From Alteromonadaceae bacterium XY-R5 (lineage in GTDB: Bacteria > Pseudomonadota > Gammaproteobacteria > Enterobacterales > Alteromonadaceae), in assembly GCA_001660395.1 (NCBI GenBank), contig LXWE01000001.1, positions 620,001 through 684,000 on the forward strand: a stretch of DNA of 64,000 nucleotides, written 5' to 3'. The position numbers were made by a program, and so were the translations under genes. Shown in pieces: positions 28,039-36,786 of this stretch (position 1 is its first letter; every line of letters begins with the position of its first letter). The notes beneath the pieces are model-generated. The model saw only the letters and a list, made by a program, of their open reading frames with translations. It made no database searches and was not told where the DNA came from.

Positions 28039-28052
28039 ATGATCCAGATCAA
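28039..28052 (-). promoter_or_regulatory. FNR-type binding site upstream of the DUF3149 gene
   Basis: ATGATCCAGATCAA differs from the FNR/EtrA consensus TTGAT-N4-ATCAA at one base. It is the only such site I noticed and lies between the transglycosylase stop and the small protein's start, at a distance that fits promoter control of the small gene. Confidence 0.45.
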
Positions 28053-28108
28053 GGTGAAGGCTATTTTTCATACAAATACAGCCATCACCATGAAATAAAA
28101 TATTCTCA

Positions 28109-28765
28109 TTAAAAACCTAACCAGCGCCACAGCCAAAACGTCTGCAAATCTTCTTCACAGGTTTTAAGCTGCTTTGCATACAGATAGGCACGGTCATTGA
28201 CCTTTTTCGCTACGGTTTTCAGCCAGGCTTTCTGGTTATAGGTTTTGCGGCGATAGCCCCCCCAACCTTCATGATAGTTAAGGTACTGGGCATAAGCATC
28301 CCACTTAGATACGCCATTAATTTTGTAGGTTTTGGCAATAAACCAGCCCATGAAGTCAATGGCATCATCGAAATCATCACGGTCGGCACCGGAATTACCG
28401 GATTCTTTTATATAGTCACTCCAGGTCGGTGTTTTCGCCTGTGAGTAACCATAGGCAGAACTGACCCGGCCCCAGGGAATCAAACCGAAAAAGATATAGT
28501 CACGAGGAGGTAATGCATCTGAACGAAAAGAACTTTCCTGATACATCATGGCCATAGGCACGTGAATAGGCACGCCCCACTTTTCTTTCATGTCTTCGGC
28601 TGCATCGAACCAGTCTCGCTTTTCATAAAAGATCTCACACAGGTTTGAGATATCTTTTGGAGGAGAGGTTGTGCACCCTGACAACAACAGAATTGCTGCG
28701 GCCGATCCGAGGCTTAAACAAAAAAATTTAATTTTTTGTAATTTTTTTGTGAACTTTCCTTTCAT
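28109..28765 (-). CDS. lytic transglycosylase lipoprotein (SLT type)
   Basis: Outer-membrane-anchored peptidoglycan lytic enzyme, 218 aa. Lipobox LLLSGC with Cys31 follows a basic N-terminus. The catalytic Glu lies in MAMMYQESSF (Glu77), followed by SSAYGYSQAKTPTW, which corresponds to the GxxQ-type motif of family 1 lytic transglycosylases, and AQYLNYHEGWGGY near the end. It resembles EmtA/MltE-like or SLT lipoproteins; I cannot assign a symbol. It is downstream of gshA in the same direction with its own start region. Confidence 0.87.
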   Translation of the reverse strand: MKGKFTKKLQKIKFFCLSLGSAAAILLLSGCTTSPPKDISNLCEIFYEKRDWFDAAEDMKEKWGVPIHVPMAMMYQESSFRSDALPPRDYIFFGLIPWGRVSSAYGYSQAKTPTWSDYIKESGNSGADRDDFDDAIDFMGWFIAKTYKINGVSKWDAYAQYLNYHEGWGGYRRKTYNQKAWLKTVAKKVNDRAYLYAKQLKTCEEDLQTFWLWRWLGF

Positions 28766-28822
28766 TGCCTACTCTATATAAGCGTGTTCTAGTTGTTGTG
28801 TGTTTTCCTGGTAGGAAACTTT

Positions 28823-28843
28823 AGCCTGGCTTTACGCCAGGCT
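28823..28843 (-). terminator. hairpin after gshA
   Basis: Stem AGCCTGGC / GCCAGGCT with a five-base loop, 6 bases after the gshA stop. The T-rich tail is on the plus strand and the minus-strand side is weaker (AAAGTTT), so efficiency for gshA is uncertain. Confidence 0.5.
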
Positions 28844-28848
28844 TTCTT

Positions 28849-30474
28849 TTATGCACAGCTTTCAATCTCTCCACTGGCATCACCACCCACTGCCGGGCGA
28901 CCAAAATACCACTGTAAAAATGCTTCAAAATCCTGGCTGTCCTGTTCTTCAATCTGCTGTTGCGCTTGTAGCGAAGCTAATGCCATACGCTCAAAACTCT
29001 CTGCATCCAGCATTTGATAAGGCTGGTTAATCAGCTTTGCCTTATATTGCTCAGCTAGCGCTTTGCCCCAGGCACCATTATCCACATCCTGTTGCTGCAA
29101 CAGACTAAGAATTTTCGCCGAAGGGGTCAACGTTGGATCAGCTACTTTCAGCCACTCCAGCTCGATTGCCTGAGAATATGCGTCAGTGCCATTCGCCTGA
29201 TCCAGTACCTTGGCAACATCACGCATCTGAGCAAATAACATTTCAGCCCATTGCGGCAGACTTAGTTGTGTATCGCCCTGCTCCAGTAATAACGCTGGAT
29301 CTCGACCTTCGGTCACTACTTTTTTCAGGTTTTTATCGGCCTGCAAGAATTGCGCTTTGTCCATCTCCGGGCTGGGTGCAACCACACAAGTCAGCAAAAA
29401 TACATCCAGGAAATAAAACTGCTGGGCATCAATGCCCACAGGCGTAAATGGATTCACATCCAGCGCACGCACCTCGATATATTCTACGCCGCGATCCGCT
29501 AGCGCATCAGTGGGTTTCTCTAATGATCGCGTTGGTTGTTTCGGGCGAATTGGCGAATAAAGCTCATTTTCAATTTGCAGTACATTGGCATTTAGCTGTT
29601 TACGCGGTTGTCCTGCGGGTACTTCAAATTTCTGATACTCGGCAGACGGAGTATTAATCGCCGCTCGTAGCGAGGCGATGTAATTATCAACCTTGTTATA
29701 ACAGACATTTAAACCAGACTGAGCACTGTTGGTATACCCTAAGTCACTCATCCGCAGTGACGTGGCATAGGGCAAATAATAAGTGCCTTTACCCAGCTTA
29801 CGGAAATCGAACTTGCTTTGCTTACCCTGTAAAAAGGAACCGCATAAGGCGGGGGATGCACCGTATAAATAGGGGATCAACCAACACCAGCGGCGGTAGT
29901 TTCGCAGCAAACCAAAGTATGCAGCAGAAATGGTGTCTTTATCAGCCACCTGATTTTCAGAGGTTGCAAGCCATGCCTGCCAAAATGCTTTTGGTAACGA
30001 GAAATTAAAATGCACACCTGCAATCGCCTGCATCATGCTGCCATAACGGTGCTTGAGGCCTTTGCGATACAGTGACTTCATCTGCGCCACATTAGAGCTG
30101 CCGTATTGAGCGATTGGGATCTCGTCTTCACCCGCAATAAAACACGGCATACTCATGGGCCAGAGGGATTCATCCCCCAAATTTTCCAGCACGAATTTAT
30201 GGATATCCTGCAATTCCGCCAAAGTATCTTCAACACGCGCTCTGGGTGGCGTAATAAATTCCAGCAAGGATTCAGAAAAATCGGTGGTGATAGATTCATG
30301 CGTCAGAGCCGACCCCAGGGCGGTGGGATGCGGAGCCTGCGACAATTTACCCGAGGGTTTGATCCGCAACGTTTCGCGCTCTACGCCGTGACGAATATCG
30401 ACTAAGGTTCGGGCAACCTCAGATTGCTTCAGTCCAGCCAGTCGCTGGTCAAATGTGGAGGCAATTGACTGCAA
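28849..30474 (-). CDS. gshA: glutamate-cysteine ligase
   Basis: Catalyses ATP-dependent formation of gamma-glutamylcysteine, the first step of glutathione synthesis. The protein of about 541 aa has the GshA-type motifs HGVERETLRI, SALTHESITTDFSESLLEFITP, LWPMSMPCFI and AGVHFNFSLPKAFW, and matches enteric GshA in length (about 518) with a slightly longer C-terminus. No ATG is available at the expected position. The TTG at 30474 is preceded by AAGAG at eight bases and is my choice; another TTG at 30498 is possible but has poor spacing. The gene stands alone; gshB is not in the window. Confidence 0.93.
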   Translation of the reverse strand: MQSIASTFDQRLAGLKQSEVARTLVDIRHGVERETLRIKPSGKLSQAPHPTALGSALTHESITTDFSESLLEFITPPRARVEDTLAELQDIHKFVLENLGDESLWPMSMPCFIAGEDEIPIAQYGSSNVAQMKSLYRKGLKHRYGSMMQAIAGVHFNFSLPKAFWQAWLATSENQVADKDTISAAYFGLLRNYRRWCWLIPYLYGASPALCGSFLQGKQSKFDFRKLGKGTYYLPYATSLRMSDLGYTNSAQSGLNVCYNKVDNYIASLRAAINTPSAEYQKFEVPAGQPRKQLNANVLQIENELYSPIRPKQPTRSLEKPTDALADRGVEYIEVRALDVNPFTPVGIDAQQFYFLDVFLLTCVVAPSPEMDKAQFLQADKNLKKVVTEGRDPALLLEQGDTQLSLPQWAEMLFAQMRDVAKVLDQANGTDAYSQAIELEWLKVADPTLTPSAKILSLLQQQDVDNGAWGKALAEQYKAKLINQPYQMLDAESFERMALASLQAQQQIEEQDSQDFEAFLQWYFGRPAVGGDASGEIESCA

Positions 30475-30592
30475 AATACGTCTCTTGATGATTAGCAAAC
30501 CTGAATAGTGGGGAGGATATTCCCTTTTTCAAGCAATTGCTAATTCAGAGGCCTAGAAAAAGTTGAAGCAGAGAATTTGTAAGATAGCTATC

Positions 30593-30616
30593 AAAAGCCC
30601 GCTATTGCGGGCTTTT
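30593..30616 (-). terminator. terminator of the M16 peptidase gene
   Basis: Perfect stem AAAAGCCCGC / GCGGGCTTTT with a four-base loop, 40 bases after the peptidase stop. It has a T-run on both strands. Confidence 0.85.
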
Positions 30617-30656
30617 GTTGTTTTAATAGTGAGACTGACGTCTGTAAATGCGAAGA

Positions 30657-33515
30657 TTAATTAACCGACAACGGCACTATCTTACGACCAAGACTTTCCA
30701 GTTGTGGGGTAACCACACTGGCATCTCCAACCACCAGAATCTGCATGCTATCAGTATCCAGCTTTTTGCCGGCTAACTGATTCAGCTCATCCAGGCTAAT
30801 CGAACGAATAATGGCATTTTGCTCTTCGGTGTAATGCCCATCCAGGTTAAACGTCAGCAAATGACGCAAGAAACCGGCCTTATCGCCTGGCGTTTCATAC
30901 TTCAATGCATCGCTTTGGGTAAATGCACTGCGCATCATATCCAGCTCTTGCTCCGTCATACCATTGGCCTGATAATTTTTCACCTGAGCTAATAGTTCGG
31001 CAATGGCATCACCGGTATTTGGCTGTTTCACGTCGCTGCTGGCCATGAAAGCCCCAGTTTCCTTACCACCGGCAAACCAGGTACGGGCGCCATAGGTATA
31101 ACCTTTTTCTTCGCGCAGGGCCATATTCACACGACTGTTAAACATGCCCCCTAAAGCAAAGTTCATTAGTTTACTGCGGAATTGTTCACCCAGTGCGTCA
31201 TAAGGTAAATCCGGACGTAACAAGCGAATAACGGATTGCGCCGACCCAGGTTTATCAACCAGGTAGATACGTGGTTCACTGGCATCAAAATGGTTACTGA
31301 AATGCGGAACCGAATAATCACTACCCTGCCAGTTTGCCAGGAAGCTCAAACGGTTTTCTAGTTCAGTTGGCGCAATGTCTCCCACCACAACCAAAGACCC
31401 TTTTGCGGGTGAATAATAATCTGCATAGAAGCCTTTAACGTCATCCAGCGTGATATTACGGATAGTTTCAAGCGTCCCGCCGTCAGGCAAGCCTAAACGG
31501 CTGTCCTTACCGTACATCAGTTCATCCGTTGCCATACTGGCAAGGGTATCCGGGTCTTTCAGACCTTGTTCAATGGATTGCATCAAACGTTGCTTCAGAC
31601 GATTGAAATCTTCCGGCAAGAACGCAGGAGTAAACAATTGCTGCTGCAAAATCGCCAGGGTTTTGTCCAGGTTCTTGCTCAGACTGCTTACCGTCACTTG
31701 TGTGGTACGTCCTGCCGCGCTGAATCGAATACTGCTGCCAAGTAACGCCAGCTGATTCGCTAACTCTTCATTACTCAGGTTTTCCGTCGATTCATTCATC
31801 ATTGATGCCGTCAAAGAGGCCAACCCGGCTTTATCGATAGGATCGAGCAGGGAACCACCTTCCATTGCAAAGCTGATTGTCACGGTTGGAGTTTCTGAGG
31901 TCTGGCTCGCCAGCACCTGAATGCCGTTTTTCCAGGTTTGCTTAACAAACTCTGGTACCTTCACCACTGGGGTCGGTCCAGCCTTTGGCATCGCATTGCG
32001 ATCGAAACTATCGTGAATGTCAGGCGCTTTCACATCTTCGGCCTGCACCTGAGCTGTTGCAGGAATATCTCTTGCTGGCGGCGTGAAATCCGCTTCACGC
32101 GCGGCTAACTGAGTCTGACCTTTCGGCACGATGCTCAGTACCACTTTTGCTTTGCCTTTGATGTAAGTGTTGTACACGCGTTTTACATCGTCAGCAGTGA
32201 CGTTATTGTAACGGTCTAAATCATTTTGTACCTGATCCGGGTGATGGGTATAAGTCTCATCAGACGCCAGACTCGACACCTTGCCGGACACACTTTGCAA
32301 TCCGAAAATATTGCTCGCCTCTATCGCCGATTTGGTACGTTGCAAGTCATCCGCGCTAATATCGCGTTGCTCAAATTCATCCAGAGTTGCCATCATCTTA
32401 TCGAACAAAGTTGATAACTCGGTGACCTTGGCCGGGTTCGCCAGGGCAATCAACTGAAACTCGCAGGCAAGTTCTTCACACGGATGCGAAACCACGGCTT
32501 GCACCGCATAGCCGTCTTTCACCATGTTTTTATAAAACAGTGAGGTCTTGCCCCCCCCCAGAATATTTGCCAAAACATCAAGCGGTGCCTCATCCTGATG
32601 ACGTACGTAAACCGTTGGGAAGGTCAGCTGTAATAATGGCAGATGCACTTCGTCTTCCAGGGTGACATAACGGTCTTTGTCTAAGGTAACTGGCGCTTTA
32701 GGCGCATCTTTAACTTCAGGCCCGGCAGGGATAGTCGCAAAATACTTATTTACCCACGCCAGAGTCTGGGTCACATCGATATCACCACCTATGGTCAGTA
32801 CCGCATTGTTTGGCCCGTACCAACGCTTAAAGAAGGCCTTTAGATCGTTAACGTTTACTCTGTCTAAATCTTCTACATAGCCAATGGTTTGCCAGGAATA
32901 AGGGTGACCCACCGGATACAAAGCTTCACTATTTCGTTCTGCGCGCAAACCATAGGGACGATTATCCAAGCGCTGACCACGTTCGTTTTTCACGGTATCG
33001 CGCTGAATTTCAAACTTTTCCTGAGTGACCGCAGGTAACAAAAAGCCCATACGGTCAGCTTCTAACCACAGCACTTTTTCAAGCTGATTGGCAGGTACCG
33101 TTTGATAATAATTGGTACGATCAGAGTTAGTGCTGCCATTCATTTCGCCACCGGCTTCGGTGATAATTTTAAAATGCTGATCATCACCAACGTGTTCAGA
33201 CCCCTGGAACATCATATGTTCAAAGAAATGGGCGAAACCAGATTTGCCAACCTCTTCACGGGCAGACCCTACGTGGTAGGTCACATCAACATGCACCAGG
33301 GGATCTGAATGATCTTCGTGCAGCACCACCGTCAGGCCATTGCTTAATTTATACTTTTTATAGGCAATACCGACCTGCCCCTGAGCGGGCTGATGGTTGT
33401 CAACTAACGTCACCCCATCGGGTAAAGCTGACGCTGTAATAGCGACATCCGGTTTTGGTTGGCATGCGGCAAGCAACAGGCTCACCGCTGAAAATATTGC
33501 GACTTTTTTATACAT
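30657..33515 (-). CDS. M16 family zinc metallopeptidase lipoprotein
   Basis: Large predicted lipoprotein peptidase (952 aa) with lipobox LLLAAC (Cys18). Two M16 half-units are present. The first (about 50-480) carries the inverted zinc motif HFFEH (His96, Glu99, His100) in the context GKSGFAHFFEHMMFQG. The second (about 530-950) lacks this motif and has the conserved RxxxY-type region near LREEKGYTYGARTWF, as expected for the non-catalytic half. It would degrade peptides in the periplasm or at the outer membrane. AAGGAAG lies eight bases before the ATG at 33515; the 9-residue longer frame is untypical. Single gene. Confidence 0.93.
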   Translation of the reverse strand: MYKKVAIFSAVSLLLAACQPKPDVAITASALPDGVTLVDNHQPAQGQVGIAYKKYKLSNGLTVVLHEDHSDPLVHVDVTYHVGSAREEVGKSGFAHFFEHMMFQGSEHVGDDQHFKIITEAGGEMNGSTNSDRTNYYQTVPANQLEKVLWLEADRMGFLLPAVTQEKFEIQRDTVKNERGQRLDNRPYGLRAERNSEALYPVGHPYSWQTIGYVEDLDRVNVNDLKAFFKRWYGPNNAVLTIGGDIDVTQTLAWVNKYFATIPAGPEVKDAPKAPVTLDKDRYVTLEDEVHLPLLQLTFPTVYVRHQDEAPLDVLANILGGGKTSLFYKNMVKDGYAVQAVVSHPCEELACEFQLIALANPAKVTELSTLFDKMMATLDEFEQRDISADDLQRTKSAIEASNIFGLQSVSGKVSSLASDETYTHHPDQVQNDLDRYNNVTADDVKRVYNTYIKGKAKVVLSIVPKGQTQLAAREADFTPPARDIPATAQVQAEDVKAPDIHDSFDRNAMPKAGPTPVVKVPEFVKQTWKNGIQVLASQTSETPTVTISFAMEGGSLLDPIDKAGLASLTASMMNESTENLSNEELANQLALLGSSIRFSAAGRTTQVTVSSLSKNLDKTLAILQQQLFTPAFLPEDFNRLKQRLMQSIEQGLKDPDTLASMATDELMYGKDSRLGLPDGGTLETIRNITLDDVKGFYADYYSPAKGSLVVVGDIAPTELENRLSFLANWQGSDYSVPHFSNHFDASEPRIYLVDKPGSAQSVIRLLRPDLPYDALGEQFRSKLMNFALGGMFNSRVNMALREEKGYTYGARTWFAGGKETGAFMASSDVKQPNTGDAIAELLAQVKNYQANGMTEQELDMMRSAFTQSDALKYETPGDKAGFLRHLLTFNLDGHYTEEQNAIIRSISLDELNQLAGKKLDTDSMQILVVGDASVVTPQLESLGRKIVPLSVN

Positions 33516-33658
33516 TGATACGCTTCCTTGAGATCCTCTCACGAATTAGTCTACCCTCTGCTAAACTGAAAAGTCAGTAGTAGAATGTAAGAAAGAATGT
33601 AAAATCGTCTTTTCAGACAGGCGCTTAGCCTTAGAGTTCACAATCAGGGAGATGTTGA

Positions 33659-34207
33659 ATGCCAGCCGATACCCCACTGTTGGACCAGGAGTTTGCCCTT
33701 AAACAGTTCAGCGGCAACAAAAACTTCCTGGTAAAAATTCTACAGAAATTTTTTGACCAATATGCAGATTTCCAAAATTTGCTCAACAGCACCCTGAGTT
33801 CAGAGGGAACAGATCCCGCTCGGGCACTGGTTCACACCTTAAAAGGCGTCAGCGGGAATCTGGGTTTACAACGTTTGCATCAGAGCAGCCGCGAACTCGA
33901 AACCTCGCTCAAAAATGGTGAACAGGATAGCGCTCTGCAGGCCCAGTTTGCCGATATTCTGGCCAGCACACTTGAAGCGGTAACATCGTTTTTGAACGAA
34001 TCCCAGAGTCCGGCTCAGGTTCAGCAGGAAGAAACCGAGCAAAGCCGGGACAAATTGCGCAGCATGCTGGCTCGCAATGAATTTATTGCGCCTGCCCGTT
34101 TAGATGAATTACTGCAACAGATTAACCTGTCTGACAGTAAAAAGGCCCAGTTACGGGAAGCCATTCAAACCCTGGAATATGATCAGGCCAGCGCTATATT
34201 AAATTAA
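33659..34207 (+). CDS. stand-alone histidine phosphotransfer (Hpt) protein
   Basis: Protein of 182 aa with an N-terminal Hpt domain (about 5-105) containing the phosphoacceptor motif VHTLKGVSGNLG (His59), followed by a second helical part (about 125-180) of unknown role. Hpt proteins relay phosphate between a hybrid sensor kinase and a response regulator. No kinase or receiver gene is adjacent, so its partner must be elsewhere. GGGAG precedes the ATG. The C-terminal extension is larger than in single-domain Hpt proteins of about 110 aa. Confidence 0.85.
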   Translation: MPADTPLLDQEFALKQFSGNKNFLVKILQKFFDQYADFQNLLNSTLSSEGTDPARALVHTLKGVSGNLGLQRLHQSSRELETSLKNGEQDSALQAQFADILASTLEAVTSFLNESQSPAQVQQEETEQSRDKLRSMLARNEFIAPARLDELLQQINLSDSKKAQLREAIQTLEYDQASAILN

Positions 34208-34295
34208 CCCGGGCTTAACGCCCGGTAAAAGCCATTTCTTTTTCGGCTGCTCTTACGTATCCTTTGGCGCAAATGCCTTTGATAGCGAAGTTCCC

Positions 34296-35021
34296 TTGTC
34301 GATTCCGATTTTATTTCAGCACCCTGACTTTATTGTGGTCAATAAGCCCGTTGGTATTAGTGTCCAAAATGAAGATGACTGTCCCGGCTTGTTACCGTTA
34401 TTACAACAACAAACGGGAGAAGAAAAATACTGGCTGGTACACAGACTGGATAAAGTGACATCGGGTATTTTGCTGTTAGCCCGAAACGAGCGTGCTGCCA
34501 GCGAATTATCACAAGCGTTTGCCAAACGTCAGGTACAAAAATTCTATCTGGCCTTAAGCCCGAAAAAGCCCAAAAAGAAACAGGGTATGGTGGCAGGTGA
34601 TATGAAAAAAGTACGTGATGGTAAATGGTTATTGGTCCAAAGCCTGAATACCCCCGCCATCAGTCAGTTTTTTAGCTTGTCTGATGGTCAGGGCAATCGC
34701 TTGTTTGTGCTTAAACCCATTACCGGAAAGACTCACCAATTACGGGTAGCACTGAAAAGTCTTGGCAGCCCGATTCTTGGCGATAATGGTTATGCCGGTG
34801 CGCCAGCCGATCGTGTGTATCTGCATGCTTATGCGCTTGCATTCCAGTATCAGAATGAACCATTTGCTTTTTTATGTGCGCCGGATTCGGGCGAGCACTT
34901 TATTAAAGCCGCAGCAGCTATTGCCGAATTGCCTACACCAGAAAGCTTTGCCTGGCCAAGCATTAATCCACATTTGCTCAGTAAAATCCTGCCCGTAACT
35001 CACAAAGAATTACAAAGTTAA
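34296..35021 (+). CDS. RluA-family pseudouridine synthase (TIGR01621 type)
   Basis: Isomerises a uridine in rRNA or tRNA. The 241-aa protein has no S4 domain and starts directly with the catalytic fold: HPDFIVVNKPVGISVQNED, then the catalytic motif VHRLDKVTSGILLLA (Asp about 52), and PITGKTHQLRVALKSLGSPILGD. This short form fits the TIGR01621 group whose target is not known to me. The start is TTG at 34296; there is no ATG in frame before the conserved region. Its stop overlaps the next gene by one base (TAATG), so the two are coupled. Confidence 0.86.
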   Translation: MSIPILFQHPDFIVVNKPVGISVQNEDDCPGLLPLLQQQTGEEKYWLVHRLDKVTSGILLLARNERAASELSQAFAKRQVQKFYLALSPKKPKKKQGMVAGDMKKVRDGKWLLVQSLNTPAISQFFSLSDGQGNRLFVLKPITGKTHQLRVALKSLGSPILGDNGYAGAPADRVYLHAYALAFQYQNEPFAFLCAPDSGEHFIKAAAAIAELPTPESFAWPSINPHLLSKILPVTHKELQS

Positions 35022-35383
35022 TGCGATATTCGTGGCTAACCATTAAGCATATTTTTCTGGCCTTTATCATCGCCGGCTTTGTGCTGATTTTAGTGGTGCC
35101 AACCCAGTATTTGCCGGTCAATATGGCTTACGACAAACTCTTTCACTGCCTGGCATTTTTTCTGTTACAGCTAGTAATGGTGACTATTTTTAGTAAGCCT
35201 TTATGGATAAGTGCCGGATTTGTAGCCGGATTTTCAGCCTTAATGGAATGGGTTCAATCCTGGCTGCCTTATCGCAGTGCCAATTGGGAAGATTTAGAAG
35301 CAAACCTCATCGGGGTCATACTGGCCTCACTGCTTTATCTTATGATCAAACTCAAGTTGAAGACGTCAACCAATGAACACTGA
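35021..35383 (+). CDS. VanZ family membrane protein
   Basis: Small inner-membrane protein (120 aa) with four predicted segments (about 8-27, 38-55, 62-78, 95-112). The DKLFHCLAFFLL and ALMEWVQSWLPYRSANWEDLEANLIGV segments match VanZ-like proteins. The function of this chromosomal group is unknown. It is coupled to the upstream pseudouridine synthase gene and overlaps panE by 11 bases. Confidence 0.84.
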   Translation: MRYSWLTIKHIFLAFIIAGFVLILVVPTQYLPVNMAYDKLFHCLAFFLLQLVMVTIFSKPLWISAGFVAGFSALMEWVQSWLPYRSANWEDLEANLIGVILASLLYLMIKLKLKTSTNEH

Positions 35384-36257
35384 TCTTACAACTATGATCG
35401 TTGGTAATGGCGCCATTGGTAATCTTCTGTATGTGCGCAGCCATCAGGCCGGTCAACCATGTCGCCTGCTTTGTCGGCAGAAACTCAGCCAGATACTGGA
35501 AGTCACCTGTCTCGATGGTTCAAAACACACATGCGCTTTTCAGAGCGACGAGCCTGAAGCACTCAGCCAATGCGACATACTGATATTACCGCTGAAGGCG
35601 TATCAGATTCTGCCAGCTTTAGACCATTTCAGCGTTTTGTTACCTGTACATACTACGCTTGTGTTACTGCATAACGGCATGGGTACTGCCGAGCAAGTCA
35701 TGCAGCAATTTCCACATAATCCGATCATTGCGGCCACCACAACGCATGCGGCATTCAAGCCAGCAGTTAATCAGATTTGTATAACAGGTGAAGGCGCAAC
35801 TCAGGCAGGTTGGTTGCGTCAAAGCCTACAACCAAAGCGCATTGAACAGCACCTGTCCTCTTTATTAGCTCCTTGCCATTGGCATCAGGATGTTTTTGCG
35901 CCTATGTGGAAGAAGCTGGCAATTAATGCGGTGATTAATCCACTCACCGCCCTATACCAAATAAAAAATGGTGAGCTGAGCGCCCCCAAATATCGTGCTG
36001 AAATAGAAGCATTAATAGCAGAAGTCTCTGCAATTATGACAGCCTCAGGTTATCCCGGCGACGAACAGGAATTGCTTGCCAGCATCCTCTCGGTTGCTGA
36101 ACTTACTGCCGGAAACTTTTCCTCAATGAACCGGGACAGGTTTTATCAGCGCCAGACAGAAATTGGCTATATTAATGGATACTTGGTAAAAAAGGGCCAG
36201 GAACTGGGACTCAATACCCGGCTAAATGCCGAACTGGTTCAACGCCTGTCTTGCTAA
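35373..36257 (+). CDS. panE: 2-dehydropantoate 2-reductase
   Basis: NADPH-dependent reduction of ketopantoate to pantoate in coenzyme A synthesis. The 294-aa protein has the GxGxxG motif (VGNGAIGNLL), HNGMGTAEQV, the catalytic Lys region MWKKLAINAVINPLTALYQIKNGEL and the C-terminal substrate segment SSMNRDRFYQRQTEIGYINGYLV. Length is normal. The gene overlaps the preceding VanZ gene by 11 bases and is followed 21 bases later by a rhodanese gene. Confidence 0.88.
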   Translation: MNTDLTTMIVGNGAIGNLLYVRSHQAGQPCRLLCRQKLSQILEVTCLDGSKHTCAFQSDEPEALSQCDILILPLKAYQILPALDHFSVLLPVHTTLVLLHNGMGTAEQVMQQFPHNPIIAATTTHAAFKPAVNQICITGEGATQAGWLRQSLQPKRIEQHLSSLLAPCHWHQDVFAPMWKKLAINAVINPLTALYQIKNGELSAPKYRAEIEALIAEVSAIMTASGYPGDEQELLASILSVAELTAGNFSSMNRDRFYQRQTEIGYINGYLVKKGQELGLNTRLNAELVQRLSC

Positions 36258-36278
36258 TTCCGACACAGTTCAGGAGTC

Positions 36279-36659
36279 ATGATGAAGTTACTTCGCTTTA
36301 TGCTGCCCTTACTGCTTGTTTGTATTTCATTAAACGCAGCAGCCTGGGAGGACCTCTCCCAACAGCAACTTGAACAGCACAAGAAAAATGCCTTAGTGCT
36401 GGATGTTCGCACACAAGAAGAATTTGCTCAGGGCCATGTTCCAGGCGCAATAAACATCCCCTTCGACGAGATTAGCGAGCGCCTGGATGAATTATTGGGA
36501 TTTAAACAAGGAGATATTGTTGTTTATTGCCGTACAGGCAAACGCGCCGAAAAAGCCCTGACCACCTTAACCAATCAGGGTTTTGAACAGCTATTTCATT
36601 TAAGCGGCGATATGCAGGGCTGGCAGCAGGCGAAGTTACCAATAGAAACCTCGCAGTAA
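36279..36659 (+). CDS. periplasmic rhodanese-domain protein
   Basis: Single rhodanese domain (126 aa) behind a signal peptide (about 1-22, ending NAAAW). The active-site loop is YCRTGKRAEKAL with Cys84. Such periplasmic sulfurtransferases (PspE-like) transfer sulfane sulfur; the acceptor is unknown. Two adjacent ATG codons exist; the second (36282) has better spacing to AGGAG. It is the last gene of the run from the pseudouridine synthase. Confidence 0.87.
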   Translation: MMKLLRFMLPLLLVCISLNAAAWEDLSQQQLEQHKKNALVLDVRTQEEFAQGHVPGAINIPFDEISERLDELLGFKQGDIVVYCRTGKRAEKALTTLTNQGFEQLFHLSGDMQGWQQAKLPIETSQ

Positions 36660-36741
36660 TGCGTAATTTGACGCATTAGATAAAAAGTTAAATACAATCT
36701 GCAGCGCGCCTGTTCATGCTTAATCACCTGTCATCAGGTAC

Positions 36742-36770
36742 AAAAAAGCCGCTATCAAAGCGGCTTTTTT
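36742..36770. terminator. bidirectional terminator between the rhodanese gene and lysS
   Basis: A-run, stem GCCGCT, loop ATCAA, stem AGCGGC, T-run; it works for both convergent genes (83 bases from the rhodanese stop, 17 from the lysS stop). Confidence 0.85.
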
Positions 36771-36786
36771 ATAGGGTTCGTTAAAC

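Noticed and set aside
34209-34225. CCGGGC-TTAAC-GCCCGG hairpin after the Hpt gene
   Set aside because: Short stem without a T-run; could be a weak terminator but I cannot support it.
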